Positions 18,026 to 28,315 of a stretch of DNA of 64,000 nt are shown here, piece after piece. The notes below the pieces were generated by a model, which saw only the letters and a list, made by a program, of their open reading frames with translations, was not told the DNA's origin and did not search any database. Positions within the stretch are counted from its first letter, which is position 1, and every line of letters starts with the position of its first letter. The position numbers and the translations under genes are program-made. This DNA is from Actinosynnema sp. ALI-1.44. Its GTDB lineage: Bacteria > Actinomycetota > Actinomycetes > Mycobacteriales > Pseudonocardiaceae. The DNA is taken from assembly GCF_001984155.1 (NCBI RefSeq), contig NZ_MTQO01000054.1:434001-498000 (forward strand), written 5' to 3'.

Positions 18026-18887
18026 CTCGGCGGGCCTCGGCCGGGGCAGGGCACTGGCGTTCGTCGCGCCCGCGCTGGTGCTGATCGGGATCTTCCTGGT
18101 CTTCCCCGCGCTCTGGAGCATCTACATCGGACTGACCGACTACGCGCTCACCGGCCCGTCGTCGGTGAACCCGCGACTGGTCGGCACCGGCAACATCACA
18201 GGGGCGCTGAGCGACCCGCTGTTCGGCAACTCGCTGTGGCTGACGCTGCTGTTCGTGTTCGGCTCGGCCTTGATCGGCCAGAACGTCCTCGGCTTCACGC
18301 TGGCGTGGTCCCTGCGTGGCGCACGCCGCGGGCTGCGCCGCCTGGTCGAAGGACTGGTGCTGCTGGCGTGGATCCTGCCGAGCACAGTCGTGGCCTACCT
18401 GTGGGTCGCCGTGCTGGACAGGGACGGCGGCACCCTCAACGCCCTGTTGAACACGCCGGGCACGGCATGGCTCGTGCAGTACCCCATGGCGAGCCTGATC
18501 GTGTTCAACCTGTGGCGCGGCACGGCGTTCTCGATGCTGCTGTACAGCTCCGCGCTCAACGTCGTGCCGCCGTCCCAGCTCGAGACAGCGAGGATGGTCG
18601 GGGCGGGCAGGTTCAGCACGCTGAAGGACGTCGTGTTCCCGCACATCCGCGGCCACGTGCTGACCAACACCCTGCTGATCTCGTTGTGGACGGCGAACGA
18701 CTTCACGCCGTTCCTGCTGACGTCGGGCGGCCCCGACCACAGGTCGGAGACACTGCCGGTGTTCATCTACCAGCAGGCGCTCGGTTCGGGAGCGCTGGGC
18801 TACGCGTCGGCGATCTCGTTGCTGCTGCTGCTCGTGAACCTGGTGATCGCCTTGGTGTACCTGCGGTTGCTGCGGAGGCGTGGATGA
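18012..18887 (+). CDS. Sugar ABC transporter permease (MalF type)
   Basis: The 291-residue protein has six membrane segments and the permease EAA-like loop (SQLETARMVGAGRFSTLKDVVFPHIRG). The TTG start at 18012 overlaps the binding-protein gene by 14 bases; no better start is visible before the first membrane helix. It pairs with the next permease to form the membrane channel. Confidence 0.88.
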   Translation: MRATDSAGLGRGRALAFVAPALVLIGIFLVFPALWSIYIGLTDYALTGPSSVNPRLVGTGNITGALSDPLFGNSLWLTLLFVFGSALIGQNVLGFTLAWSLRGARRGLRRLVEGLVLLAWILPSTVVAYLWVAVLDRDGGTLNALLNTPGTAWLVQYPMASLIVFNLWRGTAFSMLLYSSALNVVPPSQLETARMVGAGRFSTLKDVVFPHIRGHVLTNTLLISLWTANDFTPFLLTSGGPDHRSETLPVFIYQQALGSGALGYASAISLLLLLVNLVIALVYLRLLRRRG

Positions 18888-19705
18888 CGACCACTCTGGT
18901 GTTGCGGCGGATCGGCTACAGCGCGTTCTTCGCGGTGATCCTCGCCTTCTTCGCGATCCCGATGCTGTGGCTGGCGAGTGCGCCGTTCGACAGCAGACCG
19001 GGCCTCGGCCTGCGCTGGCCGGACTGGACACTCGACAACGTGGCGGCCACCTTCGACCACCCCTACGCACTGACCTCGCTGGTCAACTCGTTGGTGTTGT
19101 GCGGATTGGCGATGGTCGTCACGACCGTCCTCGCGGCGTGCGCGGCGTATGCGTTGTCCCGCGTTCGGATTCCGGGCAGAGATGTCCTGTTGTACGTGCT
19201 GCTGTTGTTGTCGAGCGTGGTCACCGGGACAGCGGCGATGGTACCGATCTTCGTGATGATGTACCAGCTGGGCCTGATCAACTCGCAGTACGGGACGGCA
19301 CTGGTGATAGCGGGCGGGATGCTCCCTGCGGCGATCTTCATCCTGAAGGACTTCGTCGACGCCGTCCCGCGCTCGTACGAGGAATCGGCGCGCGTCTTCG
19401 GAGCGTCGCCCCGCCAGATCCTGCTGCACGTCGTCCTGCCGATCGCGCGACCGGGGATCGCGACGATCGTGGTGTGGTCGTTCGTGCAGGCGTGGGGGAA
19501 CTTCCTGCTGCCGTTCCTGCTGCTCAGAGACATCACCAGCCAACCCGCCGCGGTGCTGATGCGCACCCTGTACGACGAGGGCGGCAGCGCGAACCTGACC
19601 GTGATCCCGGTCTTCTCGCTGCTGTACTCCATCCCGGTCGTCGTGCTGTACCTGTTCGTGAGCAGACGATACGGCTTCCGGTTCCACGGAGGGATCAAGA
19701 GCTGA
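18884..19705 (+). CDS. Sugar ABC transporter permease (MalG type)
   Basis: The 273-residue protein has six membrane segments and a clear EAA loop, YEESARVFGASPRQILLHVV, followed by LPIARPGIATIVVWSFVQAWGNFLLPF. ATG 18884 overlaps the previous stop by 4 bases (ATGA). It is the second half of the permease pair. Confidence 0.9.
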   Translation: MTTTLVLRRIGYSAFFAVILAFFAIPMLWLASAPFDSRPGLGLRWPDWTLDNVAATFDHPYALTSLVNSLVLCGLAMVVTTVLAACAAYALSRVRIPGRDVLLYVLLLLSSVVTGTAAMVPIFVMMYQLGLINSQYGTALVIAGGMLPAAIFILKDFVDAVPRSYEESARVFGASPRQILLHVVLPIARPGIATIVVWSFVQAWGNFLLPFLLLRDITSQPAAVLMRTLYDEGGSANLTVIPVFSLLYSIPVVVLYLFVSRRYGFRFHGGIKS

Positions 19706-20766
19706 TGGCCCAGATCAAGACGGCCGGACTGTCCACTGTGTACCCGAACGGTGTGCGAGCGGTGGACGCGCTGGACCTGGAAATAGCCGACGGCGAGTTC
19801 TTCGCCCTCCTCGGACCCTCCGGCTGCGGGAAGACGACCTTGCTGCGCACCATCGCGGGCCTGGAACAAGCCAGCGAGGGAACGGTGACAATAGGCGACA
19901 AGGACATGACCGCGACAGACCCGGGCCGCCGCAAGGTGGCGATGGTGTTCCAGGACTACGCCTTGTTCCCGCACATGACAGTGGCGGAGAACATCGCGTA
20001 CCCGCTGAAGGTCCGCCGCCACCCCAAGCCCCGTCAGCGGGAGGTGGCGGAACGAACAGCGGCCAGTCTGAGTCTCGGCGGCCTGCTGGAACGCCGACCA
20101 GGACAGCTGTCGGGCGGGCAGCAGCAGAGAGTGGCGCTGGCCAGAGCGGTGGCGGTCGACGCGGACGTCCTGCTGCTCGACGAGCCCCTGTCCAACCTGG
20201 ACGCGAGACTGCGCCTGGAAGCGAGGACGTTCCTCAAGCGCCTGCAGAAGGAACTGGGAATCACCACGGTCTTCGTCACCCACGACCAAGCCGAGGCACT
20301 GGCGCTGGCCGACCGGATAGCGGTGATGGAATCCGGCCGGATCCGCCAGCTGGGCACCCCGAGAGAGGTGTTCGGCCGCCCGGCGGACACCTTCGTGGCC
20401 AACTTCATCGGCTCGACCCCGATGAACCTCCTGGACGGCACGGTCACCGACCGCGGCCTGGCGGTCGCGGGCGCCATACTGCCGTCACCCACTGACCTGC
20501 CGGACAACACGATGGTGACCGTCGGTGTACGCCCCGAGTACCTGGCGCTCGAACCAGGCGGGCAGGGCATCACCGGAACGGTGTCCACGGTCGAGAACCT
20601 CGGCGTGAGCTCGTTGGTGACGCTGGAATGCCCGGACGGCAGCCTCCTGGGCCTGACAGTCCGTGAGCAACACGAGCCCGCGATCGGTTCGGAAGTGACC
20701 GCGGCACCCGACCCCGGCCGCGTCCTGCTCTACGACAAGGAGTCCGGCGCCCTTCTCTCGTCATGA
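19705..20766 (+). CDS. Sugar ABC transporter ATPase (UgpC/MsmK type)
   Basis: The 353-residue protein has Walker A GPSGCGKTT (about residues 37-45), the Q-loop at VFQDYALFPHM, signature LSGGQQQRVALARA, Walker B VLLLDEPLSNLDARL, and the H-loop in VFVTHDQAEAL. A C-terminal TOBE regulatory domain (about 240-350) is typical of sugar importers. ATG 19705 shares a base with the preceding TGA. It completes the importer, so this locus does not depend on a shared MsiK-type ATPase elsewhere. Confidence 0.93.
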   Translation: MAQIKTAGLSTVYPNGVRAVDALDLEIADGEFFALLGPSGCGKTTLLRTIAGLEQASEGTVTIGDKDMTATDPGRRKVAMVFQDYALFPHMTVAENIAYPLKVRRHPKPRQREVAERTAASLSLGGLLERRPGQLSGGQQQRVALARAVAVDADVLLLDEPLSNLDARLRLEARTFLKRLQKELGITTVFVTHDQAEALALADRIAVMESGRIRQLGTPREVFGRPADTFVANFIGSTPMNLLDGTVTDRGLAVAGAILPSPTDLPDNTMVTVGVRPEYLALEPGGQGITGTVSTVENLGVSSLVTLECPDGSLLGLTVREQHEPAIGSEVTAAPDPGRVLLYDKESGALLSS

Positions 20767-20833
20767 ACGCGTCCTTGAAGGAACGAGTTCGCCTACCGCC
20801 GAGGACTTCGTAACCAGGTCGGTGGTGTGTGCC

Positions 20834-21811
20834 TCAGCCGTTGAACCCGGCGAAGATCTTGGAGAACTCGTACGGCGACTGGGCCACATTGGTGCACCGG
20901 TAGAGCGCCCCGTTGCAGGCGTTCGCATCCCGGCCCTGCTCCCAGGTGGAGAGCATGCCGAGGTGGACCGACGAGGCGAAGCTGACCAACGCCCGAGCGT
21001 CCTTCTGCAGGAAGATCTCGTTGCGGGAGTCGTTGACGCCGAGCATCGGCGTGACCCCGATCTTCTTCCAGGCGGCGGCGTCGTCGGAGATGCCCAGGAC
21101 CGTCTTCATCTGTGCCTGGGTCGCCTTGGCGGCTGCTATGGCTTTGGCTCCCTGGTCCGCGGGGCCCTGGTAGTAGTCCATCGCCATGATGTTGACGAGA
21201 TCCAGGTTCACCCCGGCGTTCTTGGCCTGCTGGACGACGTTGACGCCGTCGGCGGTCAACCCGGTCGGCAGGACGGGCAGCGTGAGCGAGATCTTCAGGC
21301 CAGGGTTCTTGTCCTGGAGGATCTTCAGTGCCTGGGACCGCCGCGCGATGGTGGCCGGGTCGGCGACGGCGGACCCCTCGATGTCGAAGTCCACGTACTT
21401 CAACGCGTAAGCCTTGACCACGGCGTCGTACTCGGCGGCGAGGGCAGCCGGAGTCATGCAGTAGTAGGCCAACTCGATCCCGGACGCGCCACCGAAGGAG
21501 ATCTTCACGTCCCCGCCAGCCGCGCGGAGCTTGTCGATCTCGTCGCGCTGCCAGCCCGTGTGCGGGTCGTAGGCGGCGAACCAGCTCGCCTTGCAGCCGT
21601 TCGACGTGACGAAGCCGAGGGTGAAGCTCTTGACGTTGCCTTGTTTGGCCATTGTGGACAGTACGGGCGTCGGCCACGCGCCCATGTCGACGTAGGGCGC
21701 GACCGGGATCGCTGTCGCCGTCGTTGTCGCTGTCGCTGTGGTTTCGGCGTGCCCGGTCTGGACCGGGAACAGCGCGGCGGCCACGACCACCGCGGTCATG
21801 ATCTTGCGCAT
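20834..21811 (-). CDS. Secreted GH18 chitinase
   Basis: The 325-residue protein has a signal peptide (MRKIMTAVVVAAALFPVQTGHA) and a short Thr/Ala linker, then a GH18 TIM barrel. The catalytic DxDxE motif is in KYVDFDIEGSAV (about residue 150) and the SxGG motif is KISFGGASG. It should hydrolyse chitin outside the cell. There is no separate chitin-binding domain. ATG 21811 follows GGAGG. The divergent-promoter side carries a DasR-like site (21853-21864) 42 bases upstream of the start. Confidence 0.92.
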   Translation of the reverse strand: MRKIMTAVVVAAALFPVQTGHAETTATATTTATAIPVAPYVDMGAWPTPVLSTMAKQGNVKSFTLGFVTSNGCKASWFAAYDPHTGWQRDEIDKLRAAGGDVKISFGGASGIELAYYCMTPAALAAEYDAVVKAYALKYVDFDIEGSAVADPATIARRSQALKILQDKNPGLKISLTLPVLPTGLTADGVNVVQQAKNAGVNLDLVNIMAMDYYQGPADQGAKAIAAAKATQAQMKTVLGISDDAAAWKKIGVTPMLGVNDSRNEIFLQKDARALVSFASSVHLGMLSTWEQGRDANACNGALYRCTNVAQSPYEFSKIFAGFNG

Positions 21812-21852
21812 GATGGAACCTCCGCGTGCAGGGTGTGCGGAACCTCATCAAT

Positions 21853-21864
21853 TGGTATAGACCA
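21853..21864 (-). promoter_or_regulatory. DasR-type operator (dre) ahead of the chitinase
   Basis: On the minus strand the site reads TGGTCTATACCA, one base from the palindrome TGGTCTAGACCA that DasR (GlcN-6-P-responsive GntR repressor) recognises in actinomycetes. It lies 42 bases upstream of a chitinase start, which is where known dre sites sit. Confidence 0.6.
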
Positions 21865-21887
21865 TCGCGGTCGGAATAGCCAGGTCC

Positions 21888-22490
21888 CTAGGTACTTCGC
21901 ATCGCGGGGTGGTTCGGGTCGTCGATCCTGACCGCCACGTCCGCGGTGGTCAACGGGTCGGCTTCGGTGTCGTACCTGGCGAGAACGGGCAGGCTCCACG
22001 CGTCACCCGGCTCGGTCCGCCTGGCGAGCGCCCCGGCCGACAGCCAGAGGTGGACCGTCACGTCGAACGGCAACCCACGACCCAGCAACAGTTCCCCGTC
22101 GATGACCACCACGCCCTCCGGTGGCAACGCAACGTAGTCGGCGCGGGTGGCGCGATCGGTCCGCGCGTTCCACAATGACGGCAGGACTTTGTCGCCTGTC
22201 AGCACTTCGCGGCGCAGCGCGCCTTCGTCCAGCCAGGACGAGTAACGCGACTCCTCGTCGGTCTTGCCCTGCTCGAACCGCAGCGACGCGGGCCGGAGGA
22301 AATCCTCCGCACGCACCCGGACCACCGACCGGCCGAGCACCCGCAGCGGGTCGACCAGCGCGTCGGCGAGCTCACCGGGCCGGGCGGCCGCCGCGCCGTC
22401 GATCGCCACCCGGACCTGGCCGGGTACAGCGGTTATGCGTGAGACGACGTGGTCGACAAGTGCGGCGTAGGTCACTGGTCGGAATCGCAT
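21888..22490 (-). CDS. Uridine-kinase-like P-loop-fold protein with degenerate Walker A
   Basis: The protein is about 200 residues (209 if it starts at 22517). It matches the actinobacterial proteins annotated uridine kinase: VRVAIDGAAAARPGELADALV where the P-loop should be, DFLRPASLRFEQG, then VVVIDGELLLGRGLPFDVTVHLWLS. The Walker A lacks the GK(S/T) lysine, so ATP binding in the usual way is doubtful. ATG 22490 starts the conserved part (MRFRPVTYAALV). The gene is divergent from dnaE with an 83-base gap. Confidence 0.65.
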   Translation of the reverse strand: MRFRPVTYAALVDHVVSRITAVPGQVRVAIDGAAAARPGELADALVDPLRVLGRSVVRVRAEDFLRPASLRFEQGKTDEESRYSSWLDEGALRREVLTGDKVLPSLWNARTDRATRADYVALPPEGVVVIDGELLLGRGLPFDVTVHLWLSAGALARRTEPGDAWSLPVLARYDTEADPLTTADVAVRIDDPNHPAMRST

Positions 22491-22573
22491 GGCACTCAAG
22501 ATTGTCACACCCGTCATGTTCGACCGGGGTGGTGCCGTCGGTTACACCGAGGAGACGTTTAGGGTGATGGATC

Positions 22574-25500
22574 GTGGCCGCTGACTCCTTCACTCACCTT
22601 CATGTGCACACCGAGTACTCGATGCTCGACGGAGCGGCGAAGCTGAAGGACATGTTCGCCCAGTGCGAGGCACTGGGCATGACGTCCGTGGCGATCACCG
22701 ACCACGGCCACATGAACGGTGTCTACGACTTCTTCAAGCAGGCCACGGCCGCGGGCATCAAGCCCATCCTCGGCATCGAGGCCTACCTCGCCCCCGGATC
22801 GCGGCACGTGAAGGACCGCATCCGGTGGGGCGATCCGTCGCAGAAGTCCGACGACGTCTCGGCCAGCGGCGCCTACACCCACCAGACGATCTGGGCGAAG
22901 AACGACACCGGCCTGCGCAACCTGATGCGCGCCGCCAGCCTCGCCTCGATGGAGGGCCAACTGGGCAAGTGGCCGCGGATGGACAGGGAGCTCCTGGCGA
23001 GCCTGTCCGACGGCCTGATGGCCACGACGGGGTGCCCGTCCGGCGAGGTCCAGACCAGGCTGCGCCTCGGCCACTTCGACGAGGCCGTGAAGGCCGCGGG
23101 TGAGTGGCAGGACATCTACGGCAAGGACAATTTCTACGTCGAGCTGATGAACCACGGCATCGACATCGAGCTCAAGGTCCGCAACGAGCTGCTCGACGTG
23201 GCCAAGAAGGTCGGCATCCCGTTCGTGGTCACCAACGACTCGCACTACACGTACGAGCACGAACGTGACGCCCACGACGCGCTGCTCTGCGTGCAGACCG
23301 GCAAGACGATGCAGGACCCGACCAGGTTCAAGTTCGACGGCTCCGGTTACTACCTGAAGTCACCGGAGGAGATGCGCGCGATCGACTCGTCCGACGCCTG
23401 GCAGGAGGGGTGCCGCAACACCCTGCTGATCGCCGAGAAGGTCTCGACGGAAGGCATGTTCACCTCCCGCAACCTGATGCCGAAGTTCCCCATCCCCGAG
23501 GGGATGACCGAGGGCGAGTACTTCAAGCAGCAGGTGTGGGAGGGCATGCACCGCCGCTTCCCGGACGGCATCGACGACCTGCACAAGCAGCAGGTCGAGT
23601 TCGAGATCGGCGTCATCCTGCAGATGGGCTTCCCGGCCTACTTCCTCGTGGTCGCGGACCTGATCAACTGGGCCAAGTCCAACGGCATCCGCGTCGGCCC
23701 CGGCCGTGGCTCTGCCGCAGGCGCGCTGATCGCGTACGCGATGGGCATCACGGACCTCGACCCGCTCGCCCACGGGCTGATCTTCGAGCGGTTCCTCAAC
23801 CCGGACCGCGTGTCCCCGCCTGACATCGACATCGACTTCGACGAGCGCCGTCGCGGTGACGTCATCCGGTACACCACGGAGCGGTGGGGCGAGGACAAGG
23901 TCGCCCAGGTGATCACGTTCGGCACGATCAAGGCCAAGGCTGCGATCAAGGACGCCGCCCGTGTGCTGTTCGGCCAGCCCGGCTACGCGGTGGCCGACCG
24001 GATCGCCAAGGCGTACCCGCCCGCCGTGATGGCCAAGGACATCCCCCTGTCGGGCATCCACGACCCGCAGCACAAGCGGTACAAGGAAGCCACCGAGATC
24101 CGGGCGCTCTACGACCAGGACCCGCAGGTCAAGCAGATCATCGACACCGGAAAGGGCCTGGAGGGCCTGATCCGCAACGCCGGTGTGCACGCCTGTGCGG
24201 TGATCCTGAGCGCCGAGCCGCTGCTGGACGTGATCCCGCTGTGGAAGCGCCCGCAGGACGGGTCGATCATCACCCAGTTCGACTACCCGACGTGCGAGTC
24301 GCTCGGTCTGCTGAAGATGGACTTCCTTGGCCTGCGCAACCTGACGGTCATCGACGACTGCCTGCGCAACATGGAGCTCAACGGCAAACAGCCGGTCGAC
24401 CTGCAGACCCTCGCACTGGACGACAAGGCCACGTACGAGCTGCTCTCCCGGGGGGACACGCTCGGCGTGTTCCAGCTCGATGGTGGCCCCATGCGAGACC
24501 TGTTGCGTCTGATGCGACCCGACAACTTCGAGGACATCTCGGCCGTCGGCGCGCTGTACCGCCCCGGCCCGATGGGTGCGAAATCGCACACCAACTACGC
24601 GCTGCGCAAGAACAAGCAGCAGGAGATCACGCCGATCCACCCGGCACTGGCCAAGGACCTCGAGGACATCCTGGGCACGACGTACGGCCTGATCGTCTAC
24701 CAGGAGCAGGTCATGGCGATCGCCCAGAAGCTCGCCGGGTACACGCTCGGACAAGCAGACCTGCTCCGCCGCGCCATGGGCAAGAAGAAGAAGGAGATCC
24801 TGGACAAGGAGTACGCCGGGTTCGAGAAGGGCATGCTGGACAACGGCTACCCGAAGGACGCGGTCAAGACCCTCTGGGAGATCCTGGTCCCGTTCGCCGA
24901 CTACGCGTTCAACAAGGCCCACTCGGCCGCGTACGGCCTGGTGTCGTACTGGACGGCGTACCTCAAGGCGAACTACCCCGCCGAGTACATGGCCGGCCTG
25001 CTCACCTCGGTGCGCGACGACAAGGACAAAGCAGCCATCTACCTGGCCGAATGCCGCAAGATGGGCATCACGGTGCTGCCGCCGGACGTCAACGAGTCGG
25101 CGCGCGACTTCGCGCCGGTCGGCGAGGACATCCGCTTCGGCCTCGGCGCGATCCGCAACGTCGGCGCGAACGTGGTCGAATCGATCATCAAGGCCCGCGA
25201 GGAGAAGGGCGCGTTCGTCGACTTCTCCGACTTCCTGCGCAAGGTCGACGCGCAGGCGTGCAACAAGAAGGTCGTCGAATCGCTGATCAAGGCAGGCGCG
25301 TTCGACTCGCTCAAGCACCCCCGCAAGGGCCTGTTCCTCGTGCACACCGACGCCATCGACGCGGTCATGGACACCAAGCGCGCCGAGGCCGTCGGCCAGT
25401 TCGACCTGTTCGGCGGCGGTGACTCGACCGACGACGACGTGGCGTCGGTGTTCGACGTGAAGGTCCCCGAGGACGCGTGGGAGACCAAGCACCAGTTGGC

Positions 25501-26113
25501 GCTCGAGCGGGAGATGCTGGGCCTGTACGTGTCCGGGCACCCGCTCGACGGCGTCGAGCACATCCTGTCCGCGCAGTCCGACACGCCGATCGCGGCGATC
25601 CTGGAAGGCACCGTCAACGACGGCGCCCAGGTGACCATCGGCGGCATCCTCGCCTCGGTGACGCGGCGCGTGAACAAGAACGGTGAGCCGTGGGCCTCCG
25701 CCCAGCTGGAGGACCTGGCCGGTGGCATCGAGGCCCTGTTCTTCCCGAAGACCTACTCGGTGATCGGGATGAGCGTGGTCGAGGACGCGATCGTGCTGGT
25801 CAAGGCCAGGGTGGCCAAGCGCGACGACCGGATCTCGCTGATCGCCAACGACCTGGTCGTGCCGGACCTGGAAGCGATGGCGGGCAGTCAGCCGTTCCGC
25901 GTCAGCATGCCCGCGTCGAAGTGCACGCCGGACATCGTCGCCCAGCTGAAGGAAGCCCTGTCGACGCACCCCGGCACCACCGAGGTGCACCTGCGGCTGA
26001 TCAACGGTTCACGCAAAACGCTGCTGAAGCTCGACGACACCCTGCGGGTCAACCCGAACCCGGCGCTGATGGGCGACCTCAAGGCGTTGCTCGGGCCTGC
26101 CTGCATGGCTTGA
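22574..26113 (+). CDS. dnaE: DNA polymerase III alpha subunit (replicative DnaE)
   Basis: This is the catalytic subunit of the replicative polymerase, 1179 residues. The N-terminal PHP domain begins [17 protein letters not shown]. The polymerase core has the catalytic Asp motif [17 protein letters not shown] and [19 protein letters not shown]. HhH and OB-fold regions follow near the C-terminus ([22 protein letters not shown]). The GTG start has no Shine-Dalgarno sequence; TAGGGT at 22560-22565 lies 8 bases ahead, suggesting a leaderless message. The 3' end overlaps the next, opposite gene by 35 bases. Confidence 0.97.
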   Translation: MAADSFTHLHVHTEYSMLDGAAKLKDMFAQCEALGMTSVAITDHGHMNGVYDFFKQATAAGIKPILGIEAYLAPGSRHVKDRIRWGDPSQKSDDVSASGAYTHQTIWAKNDTGLRNLMRAASLASMEGQLGKWPRMDRELLASLSDGLMATTGCPSGEVQTRLRLGHFDEAVKAAGEWQDIYGKDNFYVELMNHGIDIELKVRNELLDVAKKVGIPFVVTNDSHYTYEHERDAHDALLCVQTGKTMQDPTRFKFDGSGYYLKSPEEMRAIDSSDAWQEGCRNTLLIAEKVSTEGMFTSRNLMPKFPIPEGMTEGEYFKQQVWEGMHRRFPDGIDDLHKQQVEFEIGVILQMGFPAYFLVVADLINWAKSNGIRVGPGRGSAAGALIAYAMGITDLDPLAHGLIFERFLNPDRVSPPDIDIDFDERRRGDVIRYTTERWGEDKVAQVITFGTIKAKAAIKDAARVLFGQPGYAVADRIAKAYPPAVMAKDIPLSGIHDPQHKRYKEATEIRALYDQDPQVKQIIDTGKGLEGLIRNAGVHACAVILSAEPLLDVIPLWKRPQDGSIITQFDYPTCESLGLLKMDFLGLRNLTVIDDCLRNMELNGKQPVDLQTLALDDKATYELLSRGDTLGVFQLDGGPMRDLLRLMRPDNFEDISAVGALYRPGPMGAKSHTNYALRKNKQQEITPIHPALAKDLEDILGTTYGLIVYQEQVMAIAQKLAGYTLGQADLLRRAMGKKKKEILDKEYAGFEKGMLDNGYPKDAVKTLWEILVPFADYAFNKAHSAAYGLVSYWTAYLKANYPAEYMAGLLTSVRDDKDKAAIYLAECRKMGITVLPPDVNESARDFAPVGEDIRFGLGAIRNVGANVVESIIKAREEKGAFVDFSDFLRKVDAQACNKKVVESLIKAGAFDSLKHPRKGLFLVHTDAIDAVMDTKRAEAVGQFDLFGGGDSTDDDVASVFDVKVPEDAWETKHQLALEREMLGLYVSGHPLDGVEHILSAQSDTPIAAILEGTVNDGAQVTIGGILASVTRRVNKNGEPWASAQLEDLAGGIEALFFPKTYSVIGMSVVEDAIVLVKARVAKRDDRISLIANDLVVPDLEAMAGSQPFRVSMPASKCTPDIVAQLKEALSTHPGTTEVHLRLINGSRKTLLKLDDTLRVNPNPALMGDLKALLGPACMA

Positions 26114-26927
26114 TCGCCCCGGCCTGGCCCGCCAGCGTCAACTGGTGGCGGGCCATGGCCGCGACCGGGGTGTGTGAGTTGGACAGCAGCGCTTCGTAGT
26201 CCCCGGCCAGCATGCCGACTTCGTCCCTTGTCGGGGCGAGTGCCTTGTGCACCTGCAGGAAGCCGTTGAGGTCCGCTGCCCTGCCGCCCCGGCGCAGCCG
26301 GTACAGGCAGCCTTCGAGCATCATCGTCCGGTCCAGCGCCGGGTCGGCCGCCAGCTTCTCCGGCCAGCCGCCGTCTTCCAGCAGCGGGCCGACACCGTCT
26401 ACTTCGAACAGCCTGCGGGCCAGTGCCGAGCGGCCGGTGTCGGCGTGGCCGGTGGCGATCCACGAGTACACCAGGCCGTCGGTGGCCAGCGGGGCGATAC
26501 CGGTGTGGGCCGCGAGGCTGGTGACCAACTGACGAAGATCGGTGTCCAACCGGTCGGACGGCAGCCGCAGCGCCAACCGGTCGACCAGGTCCGGCAGCCA
26601 CGACACCCGCCGGTCCCGCAGGACCGCCACGACCAGGTCGATCACGTCCGTGCCTGTTTCGTCCTCGCGCAGGCCGTTGCGGGCGATCCACACGGCCACA
26701 CTTGACGCAGTCGGTAGCAGAGCCGCGCCCGCGACCGTGAGCGCGCACAGCCGTGGACCCCAGTACCTGTTGCTCACGAACGTGCCGGTCCGCAGCTCTT
26801 TCTCGTACGCCCGCAGCGGCTCGACCAGCGATTTCCGGGCGGCGGCCGTCAGGTCGCGCGTCAGGCGCACGACGTTGTCGGGGTCCCCGGCGTCGATGAT
26901 CGGGTGCAGAGCGGTCCACTCGGTCAT
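26079..26927 (-). CDS. Hypothetical protein, alpha-helical, possibly truncated
   Basis: The 282-residue protein is mainly helical with no catalytic motif that I recognise. Conserved-looking stretches are [15 protein letters not shown] and [21 protein letters not shown], and it resembles the N-terminal part of longer actinomycete proteins of unknown function (DUF6493-like). The last dozen residues (to the stop at 26079) are antisense to the dnaE tail, so the C-terminus may be a chance read-through after truncation. TACCGT lies 8 bases before the ATG. Confidence 0.55.
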   Translation of the reverse strand: MTEWTALHPIIDAGDPDNVVRLTRDLTAAARKSLVEPLRAYEKELRTGTFVSNRYWGPRLCALTVAGAALLPTASSVAVWIARNGLREDETGTDVIDLVVAVLRDRRVSWLPDLVDRLALRLPSDRLDTDLRQLVTSLAAHTGIAPLATDGLVYSWIATGHADTGRSALARRLFEVDGVGPLLEDGGWPEKLAADPALDRTMMLEGCLYRLRRGGRAADLNGFLQVHKALAPTRDEVGMLAGDYEALLSNSHTPVAAMARHQLTLAGQAGAIKPCRQARATP

Positions 26928-26992
26928 GGCGTCTGACGGTAGCTTGCCCGCACGATCGGCTGACGACCTGGCCAGACGCGGGTATGTGGCCT

Positions 26993-27017
26993 AATAGGTC
27001 CCAAGATGCGACCAATT
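26993..27017. promoter_or_regulatory. Inverted repeat in the bioA promoter
   Basis: AATAGGTC-N9-GACCAATT, 7 of 8 arm positions paired, ends 17 bases before the bioA start. A TAGTGT hexamer (27023-27028) lies between it and GTG 27035. It could be a biotin-regulator operator, but I do not see it at bioD or bioB. Confidence 0.3.
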
Positions 27018-27034
27018 GGCACTAGTGTCGGTCC

Positions 27035-28315
27035 GTGGACGTCGCCGAGCTGATCGCGTTGGACCGCGCGCACGTCTGGCATCCGTATGGTCCGATGCCG
27101 GGCACCAGGGATCCGTACGTCGTGGAATCCGCGTCGGGGGTCCGACTGCACTTGACCGACGGCCGTGACCTGGTCGACGGCATGTCCTCGTGGTGGGCGG
27201 CCATCCACGGTTACCGGCACCCGCGGCTGGACCAGGCCATGGCCGACCAGGCCGGTCGGATGAGCCACGTGATGTTCGGCGGGCTGACCCACGAGCCCGC
27301 CGTGCGCCTGGCGGCCAAGCTCGTGCAGATCACGCCGACCCCGTTGCAGCACGTGTTCCTCTGCGATTCCGGCTCGGTGTCGGTGGAAGTCGCCGTGAAG
27401 ATGTGCCTGCAGTACTGGCGTTCCATCGGCCGCCCGGAGAAACGCCGCCTGTTGACGTGGCGCGGTGGCTACCACGGTGACACGTTCCACCCGATGAGCG
27501 TCTGCGACCCGGACGGCGGGATGCACTCGCTGTGGCGTGGCGTCCTGCCGGAGCAGATCTTCGCGCCGACGCCGCCTGCGGGGTCCGACGCGGGTGTCGA
27601 CCACGAGTACGTCGCCACCCTCGCGGACCTGATCGAGCAGAACGCCGACGAGCTGGCGGCCGTGATCGTCGAGCCGCTGGTCCAGGGCGCGGGCGGGATG
27701 CGGTTCCACGACCCGCGCTACCTGCACGTCCTGCGTGAGCTGACGCTCGCCAACGACGTCCTGCTGATCTTCGACGAGATCGCGACCGGCTTCGGCCGCA
27801 CCGGCACCCTGTTCGCGGCCGACCACGCGGCGGTCAGCCCGGACGTGATGTGCCTGGGCAAGGCGCTGACCGGCGGCTACGTGTCGATGGCCGCGACGCT
27901 GTGCACCGCCCAGATCGCCGACGGGATCTCGCAGGGCGACCTGCCCGTGCTCGCGCACGGCCCGACCTTCATGGGCAACCCGCTGTCGGCGGCGATCGCC
28001 AACGCCTCGATCGACCTGCTGCTGGAGGGCGACTGGTCCGACGCGATCAGACGGATCGAGCACGCCCTGGTCACCGGCCTCGAACCGGCGCTCGACCTGC
28101 CCGGTGTGCTCGACGTGCGGGTGCTCGGTGCGATCGGGGTGGTCCAGCTCGACCACCAGGTCGACATCACCGCGGCGACGAAGGCGACTGTCGAGGAAGG
28201 CGTGTGGCTGCGGCCGTTCCGCGATCTGATCTACACCATGCCGCCGTACATCACGTGCGACGAGGATCTGGCGCTGATCACGAAGGCTCTCTGTGCGGCA
28301 GTGGCTGTGGGTTGA
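27035..28315 (+). CDS. bioA: Adenosylmethionine-8-amino-7-oxononanoate aminotransferase
   Basis: BioA converts KAPA to DAPA with SAM as amino donor (biotin pathway). The 426-residue protein has VWHPYGPM at the start, [13 protein letters not shown], the PLP region [16 protein letters not shown], and [13 protein letters not shown], with the lysine in [10 protein letters not shown]. The leaderless-looking GTG 27035 follows TAGTGT by 6 bases. The 3' end overlaps the convergent membrane gene by 38 bases. The usual neighbour bioF is missing from the window. Confidence 0.95.
   Translation: MDVAELIALDRAHVWHPYGPMPGTRDPYVVESASGVRLHLTDGRDLVDGMSSWWAAIHGYRHPRLDQAMADQAGRMSHVMFGGLTHEPAVRLAAKLVQITPTPLQHVFLCDSGSVSVEVAVKMCLQYWRSIGRPEKRRLLTWRGGYHGDTFHPMSVCDPDGGMHSLWRGVLPEQIFAPTPPAGSDAGVDHEYVATLADLIEQNADELAAVIVEPLVQGAGGMRFHDPRYLHVLRELTLANDVLLIFDEIATGFGRTGTLFAADHAAVSPDVMCLGKALTGGYVSMAATLCTAQIADGISQGDLPVLAHGPTFMGNPLSAAIANASIDLLLEGDWSDAIRRIEHALVTGLEPALDLPGVLDVRVLGAIGVVQLDHQVDITAATKATVEEGVWLRPFRDLIYTMPPYITCDEDLALITKALCAAVAVG

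Noticed and set aside
20884-20899. GCCACATTGGTGCAC resembling the 15289 repeat arm
   Set aside because: It lies inside the chitinase coding sequence, lacks one base of the unit and has no partner copy, so I treat it as chance.
23360-25990. An 876-codon open frame antisense to dnaE
   Set aside because: Shadow of dnaE; low-complexity Arg/Val/Leu protein with no recognisable domain.
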